Positions 1-8,903 of a stretch of 64,000 nucleotides of DNA are shown here, piece by piece; within the stretch, counting starts at the first letter, position 1; each line of letters starts with the position of its first letter. This DNA is from an uncultured Clostridium sp. (lineage in GTDB: Bacteria; Bacillota; Clostridia; Clostridiales; Clostridiaceae). The position numbers and the translations under genes are program-made. Location of the stretch: NCBI GenBank assembly GCA_903789665.1, contig CAIFEX010000003.1, forward strand, positions 62,001 to 126,000, read 5' to 3'. The notes beneath the pieces are model-generated. The model was not told the origin of the DNA and did not search any database. It saw nothing but the letters and a program-made list of their open reading frames with translations.

Positions 1-185
1 ACTTATCATATTGGTACAATCATACCTCAACGCTTTTAACGGACGTGCCCGCTGAAATCTACTTCAATTCAATTCAATTCAATCCAGTACTCCAAGATGC
101 AGTTCAATTGCCTCATGCCAAAGTTTCCTTACACCCACGGGAAACTCTCTCTTATGGCCCTCAGTAACCTACTCTTCTTATCATA
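1..185 (-). promoter_or_regulatory. T-box leader, partial (cut by left edge)
   Basis: Read on the minus strand this has T-box Stem I hallmarks: AAGAGTAG near 175, AGAGAG near 150, a GGGTGTAAGGAAAC segment near 130, and GGAGTA near 92. The conserved CCGTTA follows at 42-37. The antiterminator and the regulated gene lie left of position 1. In the specifier region (GAACTGCATC near 105) the best codon is UGC (Cys), because a purine follows it; CUG (Leu) is the alternative. An ATTGA pentamer is repeated about four times between Stem I and the CCGTTA element (62-82). The AT-rich stretch 186-371 shows nothing else. Confidence 0.75.
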
Positions 186-371
186 GTATTTCCTAGTATT
201 CTACTAAGAATTAAATTTACATTCTTATAATACAATATAAGTTTATTTTAATCAAGTATAATTTATAATTTTATTATATATATTACTATGTAAAATGTTC
301 CTAAAACTTTATACATGATCAATATTATTTTATAAAAAGTCACCACAGAATCATCGAATAAATAATAAAAG

Positions 372-536
372 TCAAATTGACATAACTGCTGATTCAGAAT
401 CATTAATTTTTCTATAATGGAGATAAATTAGCTTGTCCAATTGCTGGCTTACTTCTAATATCTCTCCATTATACAGAGATCCATTTTTGACAACCAATGA
501 ATTCAATTTTTCTCTTAATTGTTCTATCTGTTCCAT
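372..536 (-). CDS. Spo0E-like aspartyl-phosphate phosphatase (small)
   Basis: A 54-codon gene starting MEQIEQLREKLN and carrying the family motif SQQLDKLIYLHY near residues 30-41. Spo0E-type proteins are two-helix phosphatases that dephosphorylate Spo0A~P and so delay sporulation. Length and the S-x-x-L-D-x-L-I-x-x-Y pattern fit the family. The ribosome site is moderate (GGAAAG, 11 nt before ATG). It stands alone between the T-box region and adenosine deaminase and is transcribed away from add. The target is inferred from the family, and an orphan phosphatase role on another aspartyl-phosphate protein is possible. Confidence 0.75.
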   Translation of the reverse strand: MEQIEQLREKLNSLVVKNGSLYNGEILEVSQQLDKLIYLHYRKINDSESAVMSI

Positions 537-702
537 AAACTTACCATCTTTCCTATAATTCTAACAATTTTATTTATTGTATTACACAAACCTTTTATAA
601 TATACCAGAAAAATACAACAATATCAAGTGGTAATACATTAATATTTTAAAATATTGTATAATATAAATATATTCACGACAGCTCACAAGGAGGATAATA
701 TA

Positions 703-1731
703 ATGAATTTGGACAAAATGCTGGAACTTATCCCAAAGACGGAGCTTCACTGTCATTTAGACGGCAGCGTAAGACCCACAACAATCTTGGATATTGCAGG
801 CAGAGAAGATATAATCACTTCAGATACAAACCTAAATGTTCTCGAAAAGCAGGTAAAGGTTTTTGGAAAATGTAATTCTCTAAAAGAGTATCTTGATAAA
901 TTTAATTTACCTATAAAAATTATGCAGAAAGAAAAAAATATATACAGAGTAGCGGTTGAACTTCTAGAAGATGCATCCAAAGAAAATATAAGATATATAG
1001 AAATACGTTTTGCCCCTTTCAACCATCTATTGGACAATTTAAAGCCCGAGCAGGCTGTAGAAGCTGTACTTTCTGCCATGAACTACGGCAGGGATCACCT
1101 GGGAATCATGTCAAATTTAATTTTGTGCATTTTAAGACAGGAGCCGCCTTCCAGGGGAATAAAACTTGCTGAACTGGCCAGAAAATATTCATCCAAAGGC
1201 GTGGCTGCCATAGATCTTGCAGGGGATGAGGCAAATTTTCCACCTGAAATTCACACAGAAGCTTTTGAACTGGCAAAAAGCTATGGAATTCACCGCACAG
1301 TCCATGCCGGTGAAACCGGAATACCAGAAAACATACTAAAATCCATAAAAATTCTGCACGCAGAAAGGATAGGCCACGGTACCTGTGCATATAGAGACAA
1401 AAATACACTTGAATACCTGATAGCGCATAAAATTCCGCTTGAGGTATGTGTAACCAGCAATGTAAATACCTCTGCAGTAAATTCTTACAGAGAACATCCC
1501 ATAAAAAAATATTTAGATAAAAACATTGTGGTAACAGTAAATACAGACAACACAACTGTGTCAAATACAGATATAATCCAGGAATTCAAATATCTCGTAA
1601 AATATCAAGACTTTAATTTTGAGGATATAAAAAAAGTTATTCAAAATGGAGTAAATTATTCCTTCGCCTCACAGGAAGATAAAAATAATTTTAAAAACAG
1701 CTTCAATTCTTTTATGGACAGCATAAAATGA
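703..1731 (+). CDS. add: Adenosine deaminase
   Basis: Zinc-dependent hydrolase converting adenosine to inosine and ammonia in purine salvage, cytoplasmic, 342 residues. The N-terminal metal motif is [10 protein letters not shown] (His16, His18). Further motifs are [15 protein letters not shown] and VNTDN, the last carrying the zinc-ligand Asp. The Asn after this Asp instead of a second Asp is a common bacterial variant. I chose the ATG at 703 because AAGGAGG precedes it at good spacing; an in-frame ATG at 655 has no ribosome site. Monocistronic, followed by a shared terminator. Confidence 0.93.
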   Translation: MNLDKMLELIPKTELHCHLDGSVRPTTILDIAGREDIITSDTNLNVLEKQVKVFGKCNSLKEYLDKFNLPIKIMQKEKNIYRVAVELLEDASKENIRYIEIRFAPFNHLLDNLKPEQAVEAVLSAMNYGRDHLGIMSNLILCILRQEPPSRGIKLAELARKYSSKGVAAIDLAGDEANFPPEIHTEAFELAKSYGIHRTVHAGETGIPENILKSIKILHAERIGHGTCAYRDKNTLEYLIAHKIPLEVCVTSNVNTSAVNSYREHPIKKYLDKNIVVTVNTDNTTVSNTDIIQEFKYLVKYQDFNFEDIKKVIQNGVNYSFASQEDKNNFKNSFNSFMDSIK

Positions 1732-1738
1732 AAATACA

Positions 1739-1783
1739 AAAAAAATTCAAAGTACAGATTAAAACACCTGCACTTTGAATTTC
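1739..1783. terminator. Convergent terminator between add and suf operon
   Basis: Inverted repeat ATTCAAAGT (1745-1753) / ACTTTGAAT (1772-1780). On the minus strand a run of T follows the stem, so it most clearly ends the suf operon. For add the U-tract is weak. Confidence 0.6.
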
Positions 1784-1797
1784 AAGAACATTTGATT

Positions 1798-2250
1798 TTA
1801 TTTAGAGGAATTGGGTTTTTTCTTCTTTTTTATAGCTTCATCCAGCGTATGCCATGCAAGCACTGCACATTTTACCCTGGCAGGCATCATTGATATATTT
1901 TTAAGTGCTATGGCATCCTCCAGCTTTTCCAATTCCTTTTCATCCGTAATTTCCTTTTTTATCATGCCTATAAATGTCTTAATATAATCCAAAGCTTCCT
2001 CGACAGTCTTTCCCTTAACCAGATCTATCATCATGGAAGTTGAAGCCTGGGATATGGCACATCCACTTCCCTCATAGGCTATATCATCTATCACATCTCC
2101 CTTGAATTTCAGGGAGAGGGTTATATCATCTCCACAACTTGGATTATGACCTCTTTCCTTCAAGTCAGGATCCTTTATTTCTCTTTTATTGGTAGTATCC
2201 TGGTTATGTTCTGTTATTATCTGGGAATATATCATACTAAGATCGTCCAT
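1798..2250 (-). CDS. sufU: Fe-S cluster assembly protein SufU
   Basis: SufU/IscU-fold protein of 150 residues that accepts sulfur from SufS through zinc-ligand exchange and passes it to the SufBCD scaffold. The ligand set is visible: Cys39 in NPSCGDD with Asp41, Cys64 in GSGCAIS, and Cys128 in PARVKCAVLAW. The insertion between the second and third cysteines is typical of SufU rather than IscU. The C-terminus is a lysine-rich tail. It is the last gene of the suf operon and overlaps sufS by 14 nt, implying translational coupling. ATG start with an AAGGAAGTGG ribosome site. Confidence 0.92.
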   Translation of the reverse strand: MDDLSMIYSQIITEHNQDTTNKREIKDPDLKERGHNPSCGDDITLSLKFKGDVIDDIAYEGSGCAISQASTSMMIDLVKGKTVEEALDYIKTFIGMIKKEITDEKELEKLEDAIALKNISMMPARVKCAVLAWHTLDEAIKKKKKPNSSK

Positions 2251-3502
2251 ATCCCAACCACTTCCTTACATTTTTGAGTGCTTCTATAAATTTGTCTATT
2301 TCCTCAAAAGTATTGTAAAAATAGAAGCTAGCTCTGGAAGATGCCTGGATTCCCAGATGTTTCATAAGAGGCTGTGCACAATGATGTCCCGATCTAACTG
2401 CCACACCATAGCTGTTCAATATAGTAGCCACATCATGCGGATGAACATCTTTTACATTAAAGGAAATAATTCCACCTTTATCCTTGGCATTTTTAGGTCC
2501 ATACACTGTTACATAATCCAATTCCGAGATTTTCTTGAGAGCATACTCGGTAAGTTTCTGCTCATAAGCTTCTATCTTGTCAAGACCTATTGAATTCAAA
2601 TAATCAATAGCTGCTCCAAGAGAAACCGCACCTTCAACATTCTGAGTACCTGCTTCAAATTTAAAAGGCAGTTCTGCAAAAGTGGCACTTTGTTCTGTCA
2701 CATATTCTATCATGTCTCCTCCACCTAAAAAAGGCGGCATTTTGTTCAAAAGTTCCTCTTTCCCATAAAGTACTCCTATTCCCATGGAAGCCAGCATCTT
2801 ATGACCTGAAAACACAAAGAAGTCTGCATCAAGGTCAGACACATCGACTTTCATGTGCGGTGTGCTCTGTGCTCCATCCACTATGGCCACAGCTCCCTTT
2901 TCATGGGCATATTTCACAATATCCTTGACCGGATATTTTGTTCCAAGTACATTGGATACCTGGGCAATGGACACAATTTTCGTCTTGTCGGTAATTTTAT
3001 TTTTGTATTCTTCCTCAGTTATTTTTCCATCTTCATTGGTATACATATACTTAAGTACCGCACCTTTTACCCGTGCCACCATCTGCCATGGAAGTATATT
3101 GCTGTGGTGCTCTGAGATGGCAATTACTATTTCATCTCCCTTATTTACAAAATTCAATCCATAGCTGTAAGCTATCAGATTCAAAGATTCTGTGGTATTT
3201 CTTGTAAATATTATCTCAGAAGATTTCTTGGCTCCAATAAATGCCCTTACCTTTTCACGGGCCCCTTCATAAGCCTCGGTGGATGTAACCCCCAAATAAT
3301 GAGCTCCCCTGTGAGGGTTCCCATTCAAATTTTCATTATAATGCTCCACAGCCTTTATAACAGAAATTGGCTTTTGTGTAGTTGCACCATTGTCAAAATA
3401 TACTAAATCCTTTCCCTTTACTTTTATGGAAAGTATAGGAAAATCTTTTCTTATTTTATTTACATCCAATATATCCCTCTGCATTACATTCCCATTACTC
3501 AT
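2237..3502 (-). CDS. sufS: Cysteine desulfurase SufS
   Basis: PLP enzyme (class V aminotransferase fold, group II desulfurase) that removes sulfur from L-cysteine as an enzyme persulfide for Fe-S assembly. 421 residues. The PLP lysine is Lys235 in FSGHKMLASMG and the catalytic cysteine is Cys375 in RSGHHCAQPLM, the short loop typical of SufS. The start has a perfect AGGAGGAGG site. It overlaps both sufD (8 nt) and sufU (14 nt). This is the second of two desulfurases in the window; the other (12456-13592) is paired with thiI. Confidence 0.95.
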   Translation of the reverse strand: MSNGNVMQRDILDVNKIRKDFPILSIKVKGKDLVYFDNGATTQKPISVIKAVEHYNENLNGNPHRGAHYLGVTSTEAYEGAREKVRAFIGAKKSSEIIFTRNTTESLNLIAYSYGLNFVNKGDEIVIAISEHHSNILPWQMVARVKGAVLKYMYTNEDGKITEEEYKNKITDKTKIVSIAQVSNVLGTKYPVKDIVKYAHEKGAVAIVDGAQSTPHMKVDVSDLDADFFVFSGHKMLASMGIGVLYGKEELLNKMPPFLGGGDMIEYVTEQSATFAELPFKFEAGTQNVEGAVSLGAAIDYLNSIGLDKIEAYEQKLTEYALKKISELDYVTVYGPKNAKDKGGIISFNVKDVHPHDVATILNSYGVAVRSGHHCAQPLMKHLGIQASSRASFYFYNTFEEIDKFIEALKNVRKWLGYGRS

Positions 3503-4670
3503 TTACAATCCTCCTCCTAAGTTCTTCAGATAAAAACTTTCTTAAATCCTCTGCGGGAACTCTATCAAATATAGGGCTAAACCTGGCCTCTATAATCAAT
3601 TTTTCTGCTTCGCCATAATCAAATCCTCTGCTCATCAGGTAGAAAAGCTGATTTTCATCTATTTTTCCTACACTGGCTGCATGCTGCCCGTCTACATCTT
3701 CTTCCTGACAGAGAAGCATTGGAATGGTGTCAGTTTTCACTGTCGGATCTAGAAGAAGAACTTCTTCGGCTTGAGCTCCCTTGGATTTAGAGGATCCCAT
3801 CTTGAAATCTATATTTCCCTTGAAAACTTTTTTTGCCCTGTCTTTCAGCACTCCTTCTATAATCATGTTGCTTGTGCTCTCTTTGCCAAAATGGTTGGTA
3901 GTATAATAGAGATCCTGTTTTCTATCTCCGTCAACCAAATAAGCCGAATATATATCGGCGCTGCTGCGCTGACCTTTTAAATCCGAGTTATAATTTGTAA
4001 CATTTATCTTGCTTCCCATTTCTACTGTAACCCAATTTACCTTGGCTCCATCTTCCACCTCTGCCATATTGGAATCAAAATGGGATGCCCTGTTATTCAT
4101 TCTCTGGACCTTTACGACATTCACTTCGGATCCGCTTCCTGCAAAGACTTTAGTCAGGCCGTTGTGAAATACCTCCATGTCTCCATCTTCCGTGTAATAA
4201 TCCACCACCAGTGTAATTTTGCTGTTTGGTCCAGCTACAATTATATTTTGATCTATAACTGACGGATTTTGTGAATTCAAATTAAAATTAAGCCTTATAG
4301 GTGAATTTAAAATTTTATTCTCCGGAATTTTTAGAAATACACCTGAATTAAAGCCATTTTCCGCAAGCCTTACAAAATCCTTTGATACAGAAGTGGCATC
4401 TTTAAAACTGGAATAGCCTGTGAGACTTTTTCCATCGATTTCCCTTATGTCTTTCAAATACACATTTTTAAAATCTTCAGCTTTAAAATCCATATAATCT
4501 GCATTGTATTCATTTATTTCAGGAAAATTATAATCTTTAATATGAAAATTATTCAATCCAAGATGTTTCCAAGTAGGTACATAGGCTTCATTTAATCTGA
4601 AATCCTTCTTGTCTTTCAATTTGGAAATTATATTTTTTCTCTTACTCAAATTTTCCTTATTATCTATCAT
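3495..4670 (-). CDS. sufD: SufD-type Fe-S scaffold subunit
   Basis: SufB/SufD beta-helix family protein of 391 residues that partners SufB and the ATPase SufC in the SufBC2D scaffold. The C-terminal half carries the family blocks GVLKDRAKKVFKG, EVLLLDPTVKTDTIPML and a terminal SRGFDYGEAEKLIIEARF. It is shorter than SufB and lacks the SufB core, so SufD is the better name. AGGAGGT lies just before the ATG. It overlaps sufS by 8 nt and follows sufB by 10 nt. Confidence 0.9.
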   Translation of the reverse strand: MIDNKENLSKRKNIISKLKDKKDFRLNEAYVPTWKHLGLNNFHIKDYNFPEINEYNADYMDFKAEDFKNVYLKDIREIDGKSLTGYSSFKDATSVSKDFVRLAENGFNSGVFLKIPENKILNSPIRLNFNLNSQNPSVIDQNIIVAGPNSKITLVVDYYTEDGDMEVFHNGLTKVFAGSGSEVNVVKVQRMNNRASHFDSNMAEVEDGAKVNWVTVEMGSKINVTNYNSDLKGQRSSADIYSAYLVDGDRKQDLYYTTNHFGKESTSNMIIEGVLKDRAKKVFKGNIDFKMGSSKSKGAQAEEVLLLDPTVKTDTIPMLLCQEEDVDGQHAASVGKIDENQLFYLMSRGFDYGEAEKLIIEARFSPIFDRVPAEDLRKFLSEELRRRIVNE

Positions 4671-4680
4671 AAAGTACCTC

Positions 4681-6096
4681 CTATCCTATGGTTCCCTTTA
4701 ATTCCAATTTAATTAGATTGTTCATTTCCACTGCATATTCAAGTGGAAGTTCTTTTGCCACAGGTTCAACAAACCCTGTAACTATCATTTCTCTGGCTTC
4801 TTCTTCCGTAAGCCCCCTGCTCATCAGATAGAAAATGGCATCGTCACTTATTCTACCTATTTTGGCTTCATGTCCTATATCAACATTATTGTTGGCTGCA
4901 CTTACAATAGGTATTGTATCTGACCTGGACTTGCTGTCCAGCATCAACGACTCACAGGATACACTTGATTTTGCATTCACTGCATTTTTTGTAGAGCCTA
5001 AAAGGCCTCTATAAATGGAAACTCCGCCATCTTTGGAAATGGACTTGGAATTCACTACAGATGTGGTGTTCGGAGCTGCATGAACAACCTTGGAGCCTGT
5101 ATCCAGATACTGTCCGGCACCTGCGAAAGTTATTCCCGTAAAGTCACACCTTGCTCCTTCTCCTTTCAATATACTCATTGGGTATAACATGGATACCTTG
5201 GAGCCAAACGAACCGGTGACCCATTCTACATGGGCATTTTTATCCACCAGTGCTCTCTTGGTATTCAAATTATACATATTCCTGGACCAGTTTTCTATAG
5301 TACTGTATTTCAGAGAGGCCCCTTCTCTTATATAACATTCCACACAGCCTGCATGCAGGTTATTCACATAGTATTTAGGTGCAGAACAGCCCTCTATATA
5401 GTGAATACTTGCTCCCTTTTCCACCACTATTAAGGTGTGCTCAAACTGACCTGCTCCCGGTGCGTTTAATCTAAAATAGGATTGAATCGGTATTTTAACC
5501 TGGACTCCCTCCGGTACATATACAAAGGAACCTCCAGACCAAACTGCCCCATGAAGTGCTGCAAATTTATGATCAGTTGGAGGTACAAGTTTCATGAAAA
5601 GAGGTCTTACCAGATCTTCATGCTCCCTTATGGCCGTTTCCATATCCATATATAAGACGCCCTGTTTTTTCAACTCGTCACTCACATTATGATAGACTAT
5701 CTCCGAATCGTATTGAGCACCCACTCCTGCAAGAGACTCGTGTTCTGCCTTGGGTATTCCAAGCAAATCGAAAGTCTTTTTTATATCCTTTGGCACATCA
5801 TTCCAATCATGTTTCATGTTGGTATTGGGCCTCACATAAGTAACTATATTGTTCATATCCAAACCCGACAGATCAGGTCCCCAGCTCGGCATAGGCATCT
5901 TATTGTAAATTTCCAGGGATTTAAGCCTGAATTCCCTCATCCAATCGGGATCATTTTTTTCATCAGATATCTCTTCTATTATTTCTTTTGTAAGACCGGA
6001 ACTAGTTTTATAACTGGATTCATCCTTATTTTTCATATCGTAAATATTTCTTTTTATATCCTCTATACGAGTTTTTTCTTTTTCCAATAAAAACAC
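4681..6096 (-). CDS. sufB: Fe-S cluster scaffold SufB
   Basis: Core scaffold on which SufBCD builds the nascent cluster, 471 residues. SufB-specific blocks include FAALHGAVWSGGSFVYVPEGV, HYIEGCSAPKY and the C-terminal SRGLTEEEAREMIVTGF. The listed start is the GTG at 6096. An in-frame TTG at 6087 is as likely, because AGAGGTG then sits at normal spacing. It lies between sufC (20 nt) and sufD (10 nt) in the operon. Confidence 0.94.
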   Translation of the reverse strand: MFLLEKEKTRIEDIKRNIYDMKNKDESSYKTSSGLTKEIIEEISDEKNDPDWMREFRLKSLEIYNKMPMPSWGPDLSGLDMNNIVTYVRPNTNMKHDWNDVPKDIKKTFDLLGIPKAEHESLAGVGAQYDSEIVYHNVSDELKKQGVLYMDMETAIREHEDLVRPLFMKLVPPTDHKFAALHGAVWSGGSFVYVPEGVQVKIPIQSYFRLNAPGAGQFEHTLIVVEKGASIHYIEGCSAPKYYVNNLHAGCVECYIREGASLKYSTIENWSRNMYNLNTKRALVDKNAHVEWVTGSFGSKVSMLYPMSILKGEGARCDFTGITFAGAGQYLDTGSKVVHAAPNTTSVVNSKSISKDGGVSIYRGLLGSTKNAVNAKSSVSCESLMLDSKSRSDTIPIVSAANNNVDIGHEAKIGRISDDAIFYLMSRGLTEEEAREMIVTGFVEPVAKELPLEYAVEMNNLIKLELKGTIG

Positions 6097-6116
6097 CTCT
6101 CCTTTAAGACAATTAA

Positions 6117-6863
6117 TTAAGCCAGTGCCTTAAACTTATCGTATCCATTTTCCTCTATTTCTTCAGCCAAAGACGCATCGCCGGTTTTAACTATTTTTCC
6201 GTTTACAAGTATATGGACATAATCAGGTTTCAAATATTCCAAAATATTGTTGTGATGTGTGATTATAAGTACGGAATTATCCTCCGTCCTGAGTTTGCTT
6301 ACCCCTTCTGACACTATTCTAACTGCATCCACATCAAGTCCCGAGTCAGTTTCATCCAGCATGGCAAGTTTAGGCTCAAGCACCGCCATTTGAAGTATTT
6401 CATTTTTCTTTTTTTCTCCACCTGAGAATCCCACATTCAAATATCTCTTTGCATAGCTATCATCTATTTTCAAAAGTTTTAACTTCTCCTTCAATGCCCT
6501 TCTAAATGCCAGTATTCCACTTTTCTTGCCTGTAACAGCAGCTTTTGCGTTGCGTAAAAAATTTTCAACAGTTATTCCCTGTATTTCTTCAGGATATTGA
6601 AAGGACATAAATATTCCACGCCTTGCCCTTTCATCCACCTTCAAGTCATTTATCTTCTTTCCGTCAAATATTATATCCCCTGCTGATACAACATATTTGG
6701 GATGGCCCATTATAGTATTTACAAGGGTAGATTTCCCCGCTCCATTGGGACCCATTATAGCATGGATTTCACCTTTCCTAATTTCAAGATCAACTCCCTT
6801 TAATATTTCATTACCTTCAACTTCCGCCTTTAAATTATTTATTTCCAATAATTTTTTTCCCAT
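6117..6863 (-). CDS. sufC: Fe-S assembly ATPase SufC
   Basis: Soluble ABC-type ATPase of 248 residues that drives conformational change in SufBCD. Walker A is GPNGAGKST (38-46), the ABC signature is SGGEKKK (147-153), and Walker B is LAMLDE (166-171). The FSGGEKKKNE variant is diagnostic of SufC against transport ATPases. It is the first gene of the operon, with AAAGGAG before the ATG and a roughly 115-nt structured leader upstream. Confidence 0.96.
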   Translation of the reverse strand: MGKKLLEINNLKAEVEGNEILKGVDLEIRKGEIHAIMGPNGAGKSTLVNTIMGHPKYVVSAGDIIFDGKKINDLKVDERARRGIFMSFQYPEEIQGITVENFLRNAKAAVTGKKSGILAFRRALKEKLKLLKIDDSYAKRYLNVGFSGGEKKKNEILQMAVLEPKLAMLDETDSGLDVDAVRIVSEGVSKLRTEDNSVLIITHHNNILEYLKPDYVHILVNGKIVKTGDASLAEEIEENGYDKFKALA

Positions 6864-6989
6864 TATATCTCTCCTTTATATCAGAGTATTTAAGTCATAT
6901 TTGATTTTAAAAATCAACTACAATGTAAATGAGTATATAGCTGCGATAAAAATACCCGACTTAAATACTCAACATTGTATCTGATTATA
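6864..6989 (-). promoter_or_regulatory. suf operon promoter and switch-like leader
   Basis: A TATAAT -10 lies at 6989-6984; the -35 is poor. The predicted transcript begins near 6978, exactly at the first arm of two competing hairpins. Hairpin A pairs GAGTATTTAAGTC (minus strand, 6970-6958) with its perfect 13-nt complement at 6896-6884. Hairpin B pairs the same start (6978-6965, ACAATGT + GAGTAT) with 6936-6920. Both use 6970-6965, so only one can form. A further local stem (TTGATTT/AAATCAA, 6901-6917) lies between. The sufC ribosome site follows hairpin A by about 10 nt. The DNA-level inverted repeat could instead be a repressor site. Confidence 0.5.
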
Positions 6990-7096
6990 TTTTACTATTT
7001 ATTTATCGAATAATCAACAATGAAATACCATTTTATATTTTCCCTAAAAGTTTTTATTTTCTGATAATATCCCAGTTCCCTTCAAACCACGTAATT

Positions 7097-7258
7097 TTAT
7101 TTAAGCCTTATCTTTTCCTTTGTCTCTACCTGAATCACTATTCCATCCTGTATAACCAGCGTTATCGAGCCGTAATTTATACTTTTCAATGACTGTAATA
7201 TTTTTTTAATATGCTGCTCTGAGATCTGATTTTTCTTCTTTACAACTTTCTCTCCCAT
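7097..7258 (-). CDS. YezD family small protein (DUF2292)
   Basis: A 53-codon gene with the YezD/DUF2292 signature LKSINYGSITLVIQDGIVIQVETKEKIRL. The molecular function of this family is unknown. The ribosome site AAGGGGG precedes the ATG. Immediately upstream are a SAM-I riboswitch and a strong terminator, so expression should rise when S-adenosylmethionine is low, placing the gene in the sulfur-limitation response. Downstream, 234 nt separate it from sufC with no clear terminator, so read-through into the suf operon is possible. Confidence 0.75.
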   Translation of the reverse strand: MGEKVVKKKNQISEQHIKKILQSLKSINYGSITLVIQDGIVIQVETKEKIRLK

Positions 7259-7294
7259 TTTAATATTACCCCCTTTATATTAATTTATGAGCCA

Positions 7295-7330
7295 ATTAAA
7301 AAATCCTCTTCATAAAAGAAGAGGATTTAT
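7295..7330 (-). terminator. Expression-platform terminator of SAM-I riboswitch
   Basis: Perfect 11-bp stem AAATCCTCTTC / GAAGAGGATTT (7301-7311 with 7318-7328) followed on the minus strand by TTTTTTAA. Confidence 0.88.
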
Positions 7331-7369
7331 ATCAAATAAACGTAAAAGATTCAAATTAAGATTCTGCAC

Positions 7370-7492
7370 TCACCTCATCTTCCAGAACTGCATTCTGATG
7401 GACTTAGCACCTTACATGCATTGATATGTCTAGCTGCACGGGTTGCTGAAACTTCATCGGGCCATTCCCTAAGTTTCTCTTGATAAGGATCA
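7370..7492 (-). promoter_or_regulatory. SAM-I (S-box) riboswitch
   Basis: The minus strand reads CTTATCAAGAG (7487-7477), then GGCCCGATGAAG, CAGCAACC, GTGCTAA and GATGAGG (7379-7373). This is the S-box core in order, with a P1 pairing CCTTATC/GATGAGG. It ends before the terminator at 7295-7330 and the YezD-like gene. S-box RNAs terminate transcription when SAM is bound. Confidence 0.93.
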
Positions 7493-7512
7493 ATATTAAA
7501 TTATTAGTTTTA

Positions 7513-7541
7513 ATTATATATCATAAAATCAACGTGGTCAA
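7513..7541 (-). promoter_or_regulatory. Promoter of the SAM-I riboswitch transcript
   Basis: TTGACC (7541-7536), 17-nt spacer, TATAAT (7518-7513) on the minus strand: a near-consensus housekeeping promoter that starts transcription about 15 nt before the S-box. Confidence 0.85.
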
Positions 7542-7565
7542 CAAATTCTTAATTATTTTATTCAA

Positions 7566-8756
7566 TTAAATATAACCTTCCGCATTTTCAGTTTCCAAGC
7601 TGAGTCCGTCTATGGACATACCTTCCTTAAGCTCTATCAGCAGACATTTTTTCCCTCTTTTATCCACTATCTGCCTTACACTGCCCAGGTCTTGAGGCCT
7701 TATGGTTATACTTGCACTCTCGTTCTCAATTTTCACTGATTTACTTTTAAAATTGGGAACTACATTTCTCGCCTTAAACTCATGATCTCCGCCGCATACT
7801 TCTTGAAAGGCATTTTTTACGGACTTGACACCTTCCACACCGCTTTCCTTCAAAACCCTGGCAATCTCGTTCGTATCCAACACCGGCTCTTCATCCTCTT
7901 CATCTTCTCTTTCAAATTTTTCATTTATTCTCCCATATATACTTTCCATCACACCTGGTTTTATTTTGCCTCCTACCACCGTATTCAACACATTTTTGAA
8001 ATTTTCCCTTTCTTCAAGAGCAGTAGGTTTTACGGCACATTCCAATACCTTTTCCACAAAAGTGCTGTTAATTTGCTTCTTCTTAGAAGAGTAGTATACT
8101 ACCTTGTTTATATCCACACATCCGCAGGTAAAACTCGGAAACATAAAACCATCCAGTGGTGCATTTAAATTTATAATCATGTCCAATGCAGAATTGGGTT
8201 TAAATTTCATTTCACTATAATCAAATTTCAATACTTTCTTTGGAATTTCCACTTTGTTTACACTGCATAATATAAATTCCACAGACTGCATGTAATCTTC
8301 AGCATCGTCTTTTTTATGACCCCTGTTTTTATTACTGCTGTAATAATCTGCTTTCACGAAATTTATCACCACGTCCGTATCATATGTATAATTCTCAGAT
8401 ATCCTGTCAACTATCTTGTCTCCAAAAGCAGCTATGTTTTCCCTGGAACTTAAAGCGCTGTACAGTATATGCTGCGTACTTTCACCGTCATCTGAACCAG
8501 TATCTTCCCGCCCGTTCTTTTTCTCGAAATCAAGTTCAAATATTTTGGAATCCAGGGATCCTGTAAGCACCTTTCTAAAATTATTCAAATAGAGCTCCCT
8601 TTTTTCTATCTCCATTCTTTCAAAATACTCCAGGTCTCTCGTTATTATATTCCCGCCGTCTTTTTTTAGATACACACTATAAATTTCTTTAATAGGCAGC
8701 ATGCAGCTACCCAATTTAAATTCTCTTCTTATATTCGACAAATCTTTTTTATTCAT
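7566..8756 (-). CDS. DUF4317 family protein
   Basis: A 396-residue soluble protein beginning MNKKDLSNIRREFKLGS. It resembles the clostridial DUF4317 family in length and N-terminal pattern; no biochemical role is known to me. It has a central block VEFILCSVNKVEIPKKVLKF, an acidic EREDEEDEEP linker, and no signal peptide or membrane segment. I start at the ATG at 8756, which has GGAG 8 nt before it; the GTG two codons earlier is too close to that site. Monocistronic, divergent from the 8904 gene. Confidence 0.6.
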   Translation of the reverse strand: MNKKDLSNIRREFKLGSCMLPIKEIYSVYLKKDGGNIITRDLEYFERMEIEKRELYLNNFRKVLTGSLDSKIFELDFEKKNGREDTGSDDGESTQHILYSALSSRENIAAFGDKIVDRISENYTYDTDVVINFVKADYYSSNKNRGHKKDDAEDYMQSVEFILCSVNKVEIPKKVLKFDYSEMKFKPNSALDMIINLNAPLDGFMFPSFTCGCVDINKVVYYSSKKKQINSTFVEKVLECAVKPTALEERENFKNVLNTVVGGKIKPGVMESIYGRINEKFEREDEEDEEPVLDTNEIARVLKESGVEGVKSVKNAFQEVCGGDHEFKARNVVPNFKSKSVKIENESASITIRPQDLGSVRQIVDKRGKKCLLIELKEGMSIDGLSLETENAEGYI

Positions 8757-8903
8757 TTTCACATCTCCGCTCTACAAAATAAGTTATAAATTCACCTTAT
8801 ACATACTTATTTTAACAAAATATAATAACATTTGCCAAGAATATAGTATAAATCAAAAAAATTTGATACAATATAAACATAAAAATTTAAGGAGAATAAC
8901 GAA

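Noticed and set aside
7019-7096. Possible terminator between the YezD-like gene and sufC
   Set aside because: I looked for a stem with a T-run on the minus strand and found none convincing, so read-through is left open.
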